Source of the DNA: Isoetes taiwanensis
Taxonomy: Eukaryota; Streptophyta; Lycopodiopsida; Isoetales; Isoetaceae
Reading direction: 5' to 3'
DNA length: 64,000 nt
Assembly (NCBI GenBank): GCA_021234155.1
Contig: JAJEKV010000033.1
Location: 1,901,454 to 1,965,453 of the forward strand
Every line of letters begins with the position of its first letter. Position 1 is the stretch's first letter. Both the position numbers and the translations under genes were made by a program. Shown in pieces: positions 42,590-54,445 of this stretch. The notes beneath the pieces are model-generated. The model did no database searches, was not told the origin of the DNA, and saw nothing but the letters and a program-made list of their open reading frames with translations.

Positions 42590-43109
42590 AGATACGTTTT
42601 TCGTACCAAGATGGTTCTTCTAGAGCAACCTTTGCCCACGAAGTCCTTTTATATTTGTCTCGACCTGTGAATGCCCTTAAAGGATCCTGTAGACATTAAT
42701 AGTTTTTCTGGAGTCAACAAACAGCTCCAATCCTTGCACATTCGTAAGTTAAGAGTATGTTTAGTTACTCATTACACTCTCTCTTTACTCTTTTCTCTTC
42801 ATATACATGATCAATGTTCAATACAACTACAAAATGTTGGAACCTCACTAGATTATCAGACATCCTGAATAGGCAACCAGTGTTCAATATAATTATAAAA
42901 ATTGAAAGAACTTGCCTTGTATTTTACAGCAACTGCAAAAGTCCCAAGCGCTCTAGTACCGTCTCGAATTTCCAAAATATCCCTTGCAATCTGTCTGCAG
43001 TGGCTTCAACTGCAGGGCTGCTAACGCACTGAAACTCATTGCATAAATCTGCAAAAGTCATTCCATCCACAATTCTATCTGCTTCAGATTTTTCAGTCGA
43101 GGGGCTCAT
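42590..43109 (-). pseudogene. Conserved plant protein fragment (NTF2-like guess), frameshifted
   Basis: Exon 1 (about 42919-43109) starts MSPSTEKSEADRIVDGM and FADLCNEFQCVSSPAVEATA; after loss of one base near 42986 the frame continues ARDILEIRDGTRALGTFAV. Exon 2 (42590-42688), after acceptor TCTACAG, reads DPLRAFTGRDKYKRTSWAKV. The donor of the intron is AAG/GCAAGT, a GC-AG type. The sequence looks like a plant NTF2-like family, but I am not sure of the family name. Later exons were not found before the end of element A at 42248. Confidence 0.45.
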
Positions 43110-44100
43110 TGTTGAAGTAGAAACCTAGTCAGTAGGGTTTCTTTCTGCTTTCATGGCCACTGTATAAAGGACCAGAGCATGACAACACAAACAACAGAAA
43201 CATACCATAGCCAAGAGAAATATGAGACGCCTGTGAGTGCCAAAAACTCTGCATGAACTACATTATTCGATTCAACATCAGCAAAAACATGAACTGCCCA
43301 AATCGACCACCTATGGATCTCTCCTTCCTACCTTTGCTCCCTTCACGTTCAAAGCTGGAAGTATGGGCTTTCGACCGTATGGGCGCTCGACCGTAAACGG
43401 TCGACTAAAGCCAAAAAAAAACCCCTAAACGTTCACGCTCTTGGTCCATACGTGACCATTAGGTGAACCCCCCTTGACCCGTGTACTCTGTTGAGAGCAT
43501 CCTCAACCTTTTCTCAATTACAAACAAGAGAGCATGAACCGTCAACCTTTTAGACCATCTAGTACTACTAGAGGATAGTCTTCTCCCCATCTACTGATTC
43601 TACTCTGGGGCTGCCCCACCACTTGTGACAAGCAATGCAAAGATATCCATCTTGTATCATAAAGAGCACACCTGGATAAATACCTAGATAGATGGTATTT
43701 TATTGTGCCAATGAAGCCCAAAATTTGGTGAGAGCTCTAAAAATCCTCTCTCTTCTCCTGCTTGAAATACTATAGAGACTATATTTCCTTTTCTAGAGAA
43801 GTATTTCAGCTACTTTAAAGCTCAACCTGAAAGATAGTAAGCATAGCCTTTTGTTGTGGACCAATATTTGCTTTCTCTAGAAATGAAATTGCAGAGATAA
43901 CAGGGTGATTAGAAAATTTCAAATCCCCTATGATTGAAAGTGACAAGTAAATCCCGGATATTAATCTGGAAGTAGGAGCTTTGTCAGGTGAGCAGTTGGC
44001 CCAGACAATTGGCCCGATCATATAAGAAGAATGCTAAGCTGCTTACTTTTATGAAGACTCAAGGGATTATTTGCTTGCAACCAGCTCTATTGTCAGAAGA
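43110..44100. other. No gene seen
   Basis: Mixed sequence. TTCGACCGTATGGG with GACCGTAAACGGTCGAC at 43368-43412 forms a small imperfect inverted repeat. There is nothing else to support. Confidence 0.4.
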
Positions 44101-44117
44101 TAAGGATAGAAAGCATC

Positions 44118-44249
44118 ATGCATGTGAACAAGTGTTGCACAAACTGTGGAGAAGAATTTGATATGTCTATTGTAGTTACACCACTGTGCCGACATCTATA
44201 TTGCATTCTATGCTTAATCTATAGACTCACTATTGTAACCATTGTGTGA
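44118..44249 (+). pseudogene. RING finger exon fragment
   Basis: A 43-codon frame reads MHVNKCCTNCGEEFDMSIVV and TPLCRHLYCILCL. The pattern C-x2-C, then C-x-H-x2-C-x2-C is the first two-thirds of a C3HC4 RING finger, and GEEFD.SIVVTP resembles fingers in SNF2-RING helicases. The last cysteine pair and any flanking domain are missing. It could be a captured or residual exon. Confidence 0.4.
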
Positions 44250-44707
44250 AGGAGTGTATTTGGTTAGAAGATGTAGGGTGCAATTTTGGAATTTTCACCT
44301 CAGGTAATGATTGTTTAAGTAAAAAAAAAGTTTATGGGAAATGTAGTGTATCGTAGTTCACGAACCAGATGTCTTATTACATGTGAAATACTTTTTTCAT
44401 CTTTACCCTACATGTATCTTTGAGCTTCTTACTTTACTTGATGTAATTGTGGTTTTATTTAGGGCAAACTGTAAAAATATCCTTATTTCTTTGCAAAATT
44501 ATGGTATGCCCCTGTTTTAAGTGTATTTTCTATAAAATGACCATAACTTTTTTCGAGGTGACTTAAATAGAAATGTGTTCTCCACCTGAATTATAAATGA
44601 GAATGATATCTTTTTACTAAAGCTAAAATTATCTGAATTGGAGTCCGGAATCTTAAGTTATGGTTATGATTTATTGGTGTCTAAGAAATAACATAATTTG
44701 TGATTCC

Positions 44708-44732
44708 TTTTTTTTTTTTTTTTTTTTTTTTT
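44708..44732. repeat. Poly-T run
   Basis: 25 T in a row, upstream of the L1-type element. Confidence 0.8.
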
Positions 44733-44999
44733 GTTGAATGCAAGATATTTTATATATTAATAAACTCAAGGTATAACCACATTATTAAGGCTCCACAATA
44801 GGCCAGATAGGAAGTATTTAATCAAATAGAATGATCCCAAGATGGATCGGATAGGAAGAATTCTACCATATAAAGCCAAGCTTAAAATCCAAAGGCAGTA
44901 TCATTTTTTCCAACAACACCAAAGAGAGATCCATATACTCACTAAATCAGACCTTCTATGCAACCACAATAGGTCTTAAAGCCATAAGCATCATTCTAA

Positions 45000-46350
45000 A
45001 CTCTCATTCAGATGATTTTATATTTGATTGCCAAGATACATATGAAGAGCTATTGATCTCAAAAGTCTCACCCATAATGAGCTCTAGCCAAAAAGATATT
45101 ATAAGCCGCTCTCTCACTATTGAGGATCTTGAAAAAGCCACCTTCTTATTGGCTAAAAATAAATGTCCAGGTATGGATGGAATTCCCATAGAATTCTACC
45201 AATGCTTTTGGGAATGGATTAAAGATGATATCTTTTCTACATATATAGATTTCTCGCATGCTGATAATTTAAATCCAAGATTGAACACATGTTGCATCGC
45301 CTTGGTACCCAAGTGTAAGGAGCCAAGCCCAATTAATGACTGGAGGCCTATCACACTGCTATCTGCTTTTTACAAAATCATAGCCAAGGCTATGGCAGGG
45401 AAAATCAAACCATTCTGAGCAATGTGGCAGCAACTTTCGAAGGGTTGCACTGGGCCAGAAAAACAGGTCAAAAAGCGGCCTATCTAAAGCTAGATTTCAC
45501 CAAGGCATATGACAGCATTAGATGGAGTTTTTTGCATAGAATGATGCTCAAGCCGGGTTGTGGGGAATTTTTTACAGAAGGGGTAATGAAACTGCTGAGA
45601 TCTGCTCGAGCCTCAATCTTATCAAGGAGAACCATCTCCAATATTTGACATTAAGAGCGGCATCAGGCAAGGTTGTTCCTTGCCCCCTTTCCTCTTCAAT
45701 ATAGCAGCAGAAGCTCTCTCACAAATTTTCTTGCAAGCCTCTGCAGACGGTCTCATTCAAGGACTAGAAATGTGGGACGATTCTCAACAAATCTGTAACC
45801 AGTATGCAAACGACTCATTTTTGTTTATAGAGGCAGAGGAAAATGACTTCTCATGTGCAGGCCAATTATTGGCCACCTTCTCAATAGCTTCAGGTTGCCT
45901 CATAAATTGGAAAAAATGATCAGTGCAGTGGCCTTTGGAGAACAGGCATCCTACATGTTTGGAAAGTTTACCATGGAAAATTATCCCTGAGGACAAAAAC
46001 TCCAGCTTGTTAGGAATCCCAGTGGGCACAAACATCACCAATGCACAAAACGAAATGCTGCTAGGCCTTCAAAAACACCTAAATTGGTGGAAGGTAGCAA
46101 AGTTATCTCTTGCGGGGAGGATTATTGTGGTAAAACGTGTGCTATAAGTAATACGTATATATACATGTCATCATTTCTACTTGCTCCTAGGGAGAAGGTG
46201 CAAGAATTAGAAGGGTTGATTCGCAACTTCGTCTGGGGAGGTAACAAAACTTCATCTAAAGGACACATTCCACTTTGGATCATCAAAAAAGCTATAGCTA
46301 TTTTATCAAAAACACCTCTAAAGCAGGCAGGGTATAAATTAGTGGCTTGA
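45000..46350 (+). mobile_element. L1-type LINE reverse transcriptase remnant
   Basis: Consecutive plus-strand frames give a plant L1-type reverse transcriptase: NKCPGMDGIPIEFYQCFWEW, NDWRPITLLSAFYKIIAKAM (45053-45418), KAAYLKLDFTKAYDSIRWSF (45424-45648), then PPFLFNIAAEALSQI and CNQYANDSFLF (45680-45919), and SLLGIPVGTNIT, WWKVAKLSLAGRIIVVKRVL (45923-46147), WGGNKTSSKGHIPLW (46084-46350). The catalytic YADD reads YAND. At least four frame changes or stops make it dead. It is unrelated to the LINE family at 8440/20380. No endonuclease or poly-A tail was recognised. Confidence 0.88.
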
Positions 46351-46359
46351 TTTCACCAT

Positions 46360-48030
46360 CTAGCTAGAATTTGTGCTTGACCACTAGGGTTTTGACGTTT
46401 TTTAATAGGACAAACATATCAAGAAATAGAAAATTTTAGCCAAAATATAAATGAGACTATCCAAATATTTCGAAAGATTATATATTTACACTTATATGCT
46501 TACATTTACATTGTACTTTTATATTGCCAATGCAATTATATTCACAATGAAATTTTCTATTTTGAATACCTTCAGGTTCTCATTTTGTTGACACAGGTAA
46601 CATATATCAAACAAGCTCATCCCTTACTTAGAGGTAACTAATTTGAAGAAGTATTGTATTTGCACTTTGATCATTATTATAAAGAGGATTTTAATGGGTG
46701 TGGAATATTTATAGAAGGTGCAATGAATCTAAATGTTCTGATGAAGTGCATCTGAATTTCAATGTTATGGAGATAGGATCAGCAAACCAGGCACTTGAAC
46801 ATGATACAATATCAATCTACAGCTCGCCTCCAAGAAAACACACCCCTTGATCCAATCCTGCAGATCTTAGCACGGAGTTGGACTAAAATTTGGAACATGC
46901 ACCATAGGACATATTAAGAACATCCAATTTGACCTTGTGGCCAATTTTCTTTGAATTATCACTGTTAGAAGAAGATTTTGCTCTGGACTTTCCCCCCAAA
47001 GTTGGCCCACTTTGATGCAGCGACTACTCTGATGCTTGTGCTCATGCAAAACATTAATTTGGAGATCAATTTAGATCTCCAGGCCTGTACATGAAGGCTA
47101 TGCTAATTTTTGAGGGGAATTTGTTTCGACCAGACCGAAAATGTATGTACAAGCAAAATTTCTACTTCAAAAATGTATAAAAAATCGTGCAAATTAGATG
47201 TTATGTTTGTTTGTTGATAATTTGTGAACGCAATATGGTAATGGCGGCCATAATGAACATAGTTGTAGAAATCCAATTTGACTTTTCCATTGATTATTTC
47301 CATTGATTAATTTATTTGAAAATATCATTTTCAGATTGGAACTTCTCCTTTCCAAAGATCACTCTAAATATGCAACGTCACTTTTAAAAAACAGTTTTGT
47401 CAGAGCACTATTTACAATTATGTTGATTAAGGGAACGTAGCAATTATGAAAATTTAGGTCTTATTTGCAGTTTTAAGAGACAAAAGGGCTTTTTGAAAAA
47501 TTACTTAGCAATTGAAGACATTGTACGGATTTTTAAAATACGAAGAGCTTTTTGGAAAACAACTCAAAAATTAAGGGTACTTTGATAAATTTCATTAAAT
47601 ATTATGAAATCCGGCTTTTTTTCCTGATCTAGGAAGAATAAATATGGAAAAAATATGTGGCCTATCTATAGATATCATTTATCTGTCTGAGGATGAAATA
47701 TGGCCATGTTTTTCTTTGATGCTGCTAGATTCCATGGAAGTATTGTTGATCTGGATCCTTCTCTCTTTAAATACACTCCTCCTCTCGCCGGAATATGCAT
47801 GGGTATGTTGCATTACAGACCTTAGGAGACCCAAGAATTGGCTTACTACAGTACATGTACTTCAGATGATCCAAAGGAAACTTGCTTTTACATATAAGAT
47901 GCATATTTTAACAACGGGAACTGGGTGCCAGAAACGATGCTTTTTCGGTAGTCCAAGAAATACGTATTGTGATGTTCCCCTTAAATATATGCTATAAATA
48001 TGTATATTTCTGGGCCACGACACTGTACAA
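46360..48030. other. No gene seen
   Basis: AT-rich DNA. A 117-codon ORF at 47644-47997 has no recognisable domain and unremarkable composition, so I do not call it. Confidence 0.45.
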
Positions 48031-48039
48031 GTCTACTTT

Positions 48040-49500
48040 AGTAGCATTGTACACCATAGTAGGTGGAAAAGGGAGCATGGCTAAGTTATCCATATAACTT
48101 AGGCAACCTTAGGCATAGGGCCATTTCCACATGGCCTCACCCTATTGGGCACCCACCACATGGAAGCACCCCATTGGAGCCATGTGGCAGTGACATGGAA
48201 CCCTAACCTATAAATGGCCAAATCCTAACCCTAGGCCAATTTTCTGGCTCCAACAGTCTGGGAACCTTGTTCGTGCTCGAAACTTCGTTTCAAGAACTGT
48301 CTGCTGTGGCACAGCATAGCACAGTAGCCCCTGGAGCGTGCGCGCATCAATAGGAGTGGGAGCTATTTCGAAACCCTTGAAGGCCGTGGAGACGCCGGGA
48401 GCAGGAGGAGTTCCTCAGGAGCAGGTATTTGGGTTAGAGTCCTTTGTAGATCATCTGAAAGTTAGGATTCCAGATGAATTCGTATCTCTAGTATCTCTAG
48501 TAGAGCCATCCTAGAACCCTCAGTCTAGATCTTGAACCCTAATCAATGAACCCTAACTGTAAGTTAGATAGGTTTAGATATTATTCTCATTATTTATCAT
48601 GATATGTGGATATGTGATGTTGGTTGATCATGTTTGGGAAGGGGGATAGAGACCTAGTAGCCATTATTTAGATGAGGCTCCTAGTTTAAACCCCTTAGTT
48701 CCTATTAGATGCAGCCTGTGCATAGAAACCCACCCAGCTACGTGGGCTATGAAGTGACTTAGCACCATACAACGGGACTAATGGCAAAGTGGTGGGAGGT
48801 CCCTGCTGAGCGCGGCTACTGGGGACCCATAGCGGGCTAGGCTTATATATCGGTCACTTCGCATGGGCCGGGTATGGGTCTGACACCTCCTGGGGCAATG
48901 GTGTCGCCCTGTCACTCAAGAGTTGCAGGTGTCGGTCTGGCTCTTGTTTTGGGGGGTTCAGTCGGGTACGAATCGTCTGTCGCCACGATTCTCTAGCCGC
49001 CTGTGGAGCCACTAGACCTCGGGAAGGGGAGATGCAACACTTCCTGCCTCATGGGACCGGGGAGATGCAACCCGGAGTAGTCAGCCCTGCCATTGTTATA
49101 TCTCGGTCTGCTCTATCTTGAGGTCCAGCCGTCAGTCTACCTCCCTTATAAGTCTGAGCCTGGGTAGGAGCTATTATGTTTTATGATGTATTATTGTCTA
49201 TGATGGATCTATGGATGGATAGATGGTACCCCCCTTCAAGGTAGCTGATTGTATTGTTATTGCTAGTGCCAATGTTTATTTTTATAATTTCGTTGTTATA
49301 GGAGCCCATAGGGAAAGGTGCATAAGACACCTTCGTGTCCCCTTCCTGCACCATGGCCATCCCAGGTGCGGGATAGACGGAGGGCCCATGCGGCAGGTGT
49401 GCTGGATGGGGGATTTCCCACAAGATGTACGATGGGGCGTCGTATATTTGGTGGAGAGCGTCACAGGTATAGGCTGGTAATTGAAACTCATTCTATTGTG
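48040..49500. other. GC-richer block, possibly an LTR or leader of a retroelement
   Basis: Between AT-rich flanks this block has higher GC, a TATA-like CCTATAAATGGCC at about 48207, few stop-free frames, and short internal repeats (GGGGAGATGCAAC twice near 49025-49075; CAGGAGGAGTTCCTCAGGAGCAG near 48404). That is what a long terminal repeat plus leader could look like. I found no second LTR copy and no primer-binding site, so the call is tentative. Confidence 0.25.
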
Positions 49501-51355
49501 ATCTAAAGTATCCTTAGCAGGGTAGCTATGCCTGTCGAAGAAGAAGGCATGTCCAAGCAGATCATGTCTGGTGTAGAAAGTTGTTCCAGATCCAATATAT
49601 TCTATTAACATCATAACGGGCCAAAAAATGGGGTCAATTTTGGCAGAATACAAAGTGCACATGGTTATACAAAGAAGATAGAAAGGGTCTGATAAAAAGC
49701 CTGGGTGCTCATCTACAGAACAGGAAATTGCAGAAAGCATTTAGAATTGATGTAGATGTTCTTGCTAGTGACTGCATAAATGTGATATAGTTTTATGATA
49801 TCTTTATCTTCAACACTGGCATTAGTAAGTAGATGGTTCTTCAGTTCTGTTATGTTGACTAATACAAGATTTGCACTATTGGATATTGTTTTATAACTCT
49901 TTTGGATCAGAGTTTTATAAATTACTTTAGCTTACCCTGACTGTTGCCCACTTTGATTCAAATCTTGTAGCTGCTCCATTTGATTTGGTTTACTGAGTTC
50001 ACTATGAAAAAACGGGTCACTAATAATGTGAGATTCAGTGTAAGAATGGCCAGGAAAGGCCTTCTTCTAAGGATTCATTGCTCACACAAGAGGTCTCCCA
50101 TCCCACAAGTGCTCGGTCTAACGCACAGCTCCATGGTCAGGGGTAGGCTAATTCTAGTGTTCCAATAGATTTGCCATCTTCTCTTTTCAGTCCACAATAA
50201 CCTCTTGGGATTGGCACGACTTGCTTGTGCATGACGACCACATTTATGATTGTGTGTATTGTGAGATGGACACAATTGTTATAGTATGCCTTGGTTCCAG
50301 GCTTTGATGGCTAGTCCCTGAAGATTCATCTTTGATTAGTGTATAATCCATGAGAGTTCAATATGGAGGGGAGTTTTTTGGACCATTTTTCTACGTATAC
50401 TTTGGGGTTAGGGGTGTTTCTAAACTGACCTAGTGCAAATTTTATGCATGGAGGGGTCAAAATATCTTTCAAAACTGCATATACAAAGGGGTTTTAAGCT
50501 ACCTTTGAATGCAGATGCCATACCCCCTTATATATGAGTGCATCCCTCAGATGGCCAGTATGTGGAAATAAGTGATGCTTCAGTGCAAACAAAGTGGAAC
50601 ATGTTGAGGTGGGACTGAGAGTATAGACATCTCCACAATTCACAGCGGAGCAGGAGCCATGGTGTTTAGCTAGGGAATAGGAGCTGGCTACCTCAGTATC
50701 TGCTGGTAGTTGTAGAAGCAGAGGCTAATGCTAATTCAGACATGGATGACAATTTGCATTTCTTCACCGACATCATGCATGTCTCCCAGAAGCTACAGTA
50801 GAAGACTATGCCAAATTTGTTATTCAAAACTATTCTTTAGGACTTCTCCATCATCTTATAAACTAGATGCTTTTCATAAAACTTGATATGACTGCAGTAA
50901 AATTGTATACAATTTATACCCCTACAGTAATATACCCCTACGTATATGCAACAATTTTTCCACATGTAAAAAAAGGATGTTCGTGCATCCAAAGGATTTT
51001 GAAGTCAACACCGACCAGTCCACCAGAATCAAAGAAAAGCTATTATTACAGGCAAAACATGCTTATTGAGCAATATGAAAAGCAGTACAACAATTGAAAG
51101 CTTTAATCCCAAGCTTTACCATTCTATTCACTGTATAGATTGAGTAAACAGTTTGAAAAAAAGTCTTACAACTAGTTTGGCACTCTTGAAAGTCACTTTG
51201 ATTTAACTCAAAAGACTATTTTATCTTATGTTAAACTTCAGGAAAATAACTTTATCGGAGGTGGGTGTAGATTGCTGCAATAAAGGGAACATATCATCTT
51301 CTAAGGACAATAATTGATGAGTGAATATCGTTATAGGGCGGTTGCTAACAAACTT
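49501..51355. other. No gene seen
   Basis: No domain-bearing ORF, RNA gene or strong repeat recognised. Confidence 0.4.
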
Positions 51356-51359
51356 AATA

Positions 51360-52045
51360 TCAAAGGAATTGAATTGAACTGAATTGGCCTTAGAAGACCA
51401 GATGGCCTATGGGATCTAACAAACAGACAAAGAACAGCCTTAAAACCCCCGCCATAAAGGCTTTGGAGGTTAAAACCTTAGCAGTAATAAGCTTGCTAAT
51501 AAACTGTATATTTGTACATGTTAGTGTAATAATCAGTGGCACAGTTCAGCTCTCATGTCTAGTACTTCCTGAATATAAGATGACAGTATCCTACTAAAGC
51601 CATGTTAATCATCACATGTAGTGGGTGGTCGTTTGTAACCAACTCGTCACATCATGCAGGGGTAGGTGCAAATGTTGGGTAGTTTGGAAGAGTGCGGCAC
51701 TCACCTTCAACAACTCCCAGTTGGCAGCATTGGTTGATCCCTTTCTTGCTCTTCGTGGGCCTATCTGCCTGTCTCAATTCTGAGGTGGAGTGCTCCTATG
51801 CAAATGGATGGAATCGCTTTACGCTTTTTCATGGGTAGATGTGTTAATAAGTACTGTTGTGGACCCTTTGCACCTCCGCGTCCAGATATTATTTCAGGTG
51901 ATTGTGATCTCATTGTTATGCACTTGTATGCACCTCTACTCCTGCACATTCCATCAAGTAATGCTCCCACTATTCTTGATACATGTTTCCAGTACATTGC
52001 GTGTTGCACTACTCTTCTTCAAAATGTCTTGGAGTGACTATCAAT
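51360..52045 (-). mobile_element. LINE 3' remnant on the minus strand
   Basis: The minus-strand frame 51761-52009 contains YLLTHLPMKKRKAIPSICIG and LHLRIETGR, matching the C-terminal part of the LINE copies at 8690-8770 and 21270-21360. The 3' end continues down to the family tail, seen here as the complement of GATCCCATAGGCCATCTGG (51396-51420) and ending near 51360. It is 5'-truncated. Confidence 0.75.
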
Positions 52046-52291
52046 GAGGTAACATTTTTCGGTGATGTTCTACCATGTATTGTGCCTTCTTGCTTTTGAG
52101 AAAAGCTTTGTATTGTTTGGTCGCCTGCAACTTGAGAATGGGATCAATTACCTATTTCGAGGAAAGCTTGTTGAAGACAAAGGCCTTCTCGTGTGTCTCC
52201 TCCCAAAACATCATTCTGCACTAAAAGACTGATAACACGGTTTCAAATTAAACAGGACCGTTGTAGCTGTCCCGCTTGGAGATTCCCTCAT

Positions 52292-52534
52292 CTAAAACTT
52301 GTCAAGCTCAAAAAATGAGCTTCTATAAATGATAGTTGCATTTTTTTTAAACTTGTTTCGAAATAGTGTTCTTGGGAGTCCGGCTATACAAGCCATGCTC
52401 ACAACCTTCCATTTAGTGCTTGGCACTGCCAAGGGTTCTAAAGTTCCCGGAATTCGGAGTTGCTCCGCCTTCGTTTGCTGACATAACTGACACTGCCGAA
52501 TGTAGTTGGCTATATCCTTCTCCATGCCAGCCAA
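52292..52534 (-). pseudogene. Ty3/gypsy integrase fragment
   Basis: The minus-strand frame MAGMEKDIANYIRQCQLCQQ then TKAEQLRIPGTLEPLAVPST and KWKVVSMACIAGLPRT is the end of the HHCC zinc domain and the start of the integrase core of a gypsy polyprotein. The first catalytic aspartate (usually VSMDFI) is replaced by alanine (VSMACI). The rest of the polyprotein is not recognisable on either side. Confidence 0.75.
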
Positions 52535-52559
52535 AAGTAACTATTTCTTATTTTGAAGT

Positions 52560-53535
52560 AAGTTTTCATGAACCCTGTGTGGCCAGCTATTTGGCTATTA
52601 TGTGTATCATGAAGAATTAACTTCCTTACTCCGGATGCTTCTGGGATGCAAAGTTAGGAGTTTTTCAAATTCTAAGAATTTAAAACATGCAAAGGTAGGC
52701 ACATATTGTGGACAAAGTTAAAGCTAAAGAGTTTGTCTAATCAAATTACAGATATTAAAAATCTTTGTGTTTAGCCCCAAGCATGCAGATTTTCTTGAAT
52801 CTCTTGCTCCAAAGTACAAAAAGCATGTCCATACAGAAGTTCATGGACTGATTACAATTTGTGCATGGGATTCTATTCCGGAATAGGATCATATTCCAGA
52901 ATACAAAAAGGGTGTTGGTGGGACAGGGATACAGGGAATTTTTTGGGATGATGGGCGCACTTTTTACCATTTTATCCATGTTTTAACATATATTTAGATG
53001 GAAGCACATTGCTATTCTTTGACTTGTGGATGTGAGGGAGTTCTTCTTGATCGTAAAAATTGCCAATTACTTCTTACTCTATATTGAAGATTGATTGCTA
53101 TTGTTATTTTTTATTGCTTTCTCATGAAGGGCAAATCTTCAATAGGGTGAAACCCACATCGTTGCGCAGCCCAAGAGCCGAAACCCCAAATTTGACCTCT
53201 GAAGCATTGATTCATTCCCTTAGCATTGATCCAAATGCCAGACGCGCAGATCAACTTTGCCACATTCTTGTTGCTTGCAATGTTGTGTTTAAAGCCCGAA
53301 CCCTTAAAAATTTTTAGGGAAATTTACCAAAATAACCTTAATTGTTGGCTTAATTCCCAAAAAGCCCTTAGTATTTTTAAAATTCTCAAAATGCCCTTAA
53401 TTCTTAAGTATTTTCCCAAATAACCCTTTGTATTTTAAAAATCGTCAAAAAACATGTTTTTACACCATAGATGATCATTCTTTACGGTATATAAGCATGT
53501 CATTCCAATGGTCGAAAATATTCAAAGACAACTAG
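52560..53535. other. No gene seen
   Basis: No supportable coding sequence. Near 53310-53460 a short motif AAATTACC(A)AAATAACCTTAAT(T) and AAAATGCCCTTAATTC recurs, giving a weak repeat. Confidence 0.35.
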
Positions 53536-53539
53536 CTCA

Positions 53540-53863
53540 ACGCCTTTGCAAGAATCGTGTCGAATGAGAAGCTTTGTGCGCATGTTGTGGAGAAGCTGCT
53601 ACGCTCTAGTGAAAGATGCTCAACGACACATTACAAACGTCACTGAACGAGCCAGAAGGTACTTAGTACTTCCTTCTGATGCACTTGTATTTGAAGCAGA
53701 AAGTCCAGTGCGATCAGTTGTGGTTAATATTGAGTCTAAAAGATGTTCGTGCTTGGAGTGGCAAATGTTAGAATTTTCTTGTGGTCATGTAGTTGTACTA
53801 TTTCTTTTTGGGCGACAATGTTTAAAGCTCTATCCCCATCTAGGTTGCAGAAATCCTATTTGA
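53540..53863 (+). pseudogene. MULE transposase C-terminal fragment (SWIM finger)
   Basis: The frame contains VVNIESKRCSCLEWQMLEFS then CGHVVV, the CxC-xn-CxH SWIM zinc finger found near the C-terminus of MuDR-type transposases and FAR1-like proteins. The upstream part (VTERARRYLVLPSDALVFEA) also fits that position. The DDE catalytic domain is absent. Confidence 0.6.
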
Positions 53864-54445
53864 CATTTCCGTTGTATATTTTTGTCATAATAAGATGTTC
53901 TGAAATTTATTTGAACCGAAATCTTTTCAGAGAATTTTGCCGAATTGTGCACAACTATGGCTTTAGAACATAAGCATGCTACTATGTACCTTAGAAACTA
54001 TTGTTTAGGGACTATAAGACTACCTAAAAGAGTACCAACACTATGTATTGGATATTCCTATGATGTCTCAATACCTAATAAGTGTTAAATTGGATGCATT
54101 AACAGTAATGTCTTCATCTTGACTTTAAACATTAACATGCTTTTGACTTTTATTTTGAACTTTTGAATGTTTTGATAGAAAGAACAAGAAAAGAGTACCC
54201 ATTTCTGAAGTACCCAATGCAGGTACTTTGGCAGGTTCCAAAAGTGGACACATGCATGTTCTCTTGGATCTCGAGTGCTTACAAGCCAAATTCGTGGCAT
54301 TGGAGCAGGAGAATCAGAGATTACTCATGGAGTTACAACAAGTGAAGGCCGAGAAGGCATAACAACATGAAGGATTAATCTCAATGTATCCATCAATTGA
54401 AGATAGCCCTATTATATTCAAGGCAATAGTCTTTAGGAGCTTAGA

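Noticed and set aside
47644-47997. 117-codon plus-strand ORF
   Set aside because: No domain, no splice context and random-looking composition in an AT-rich gap.
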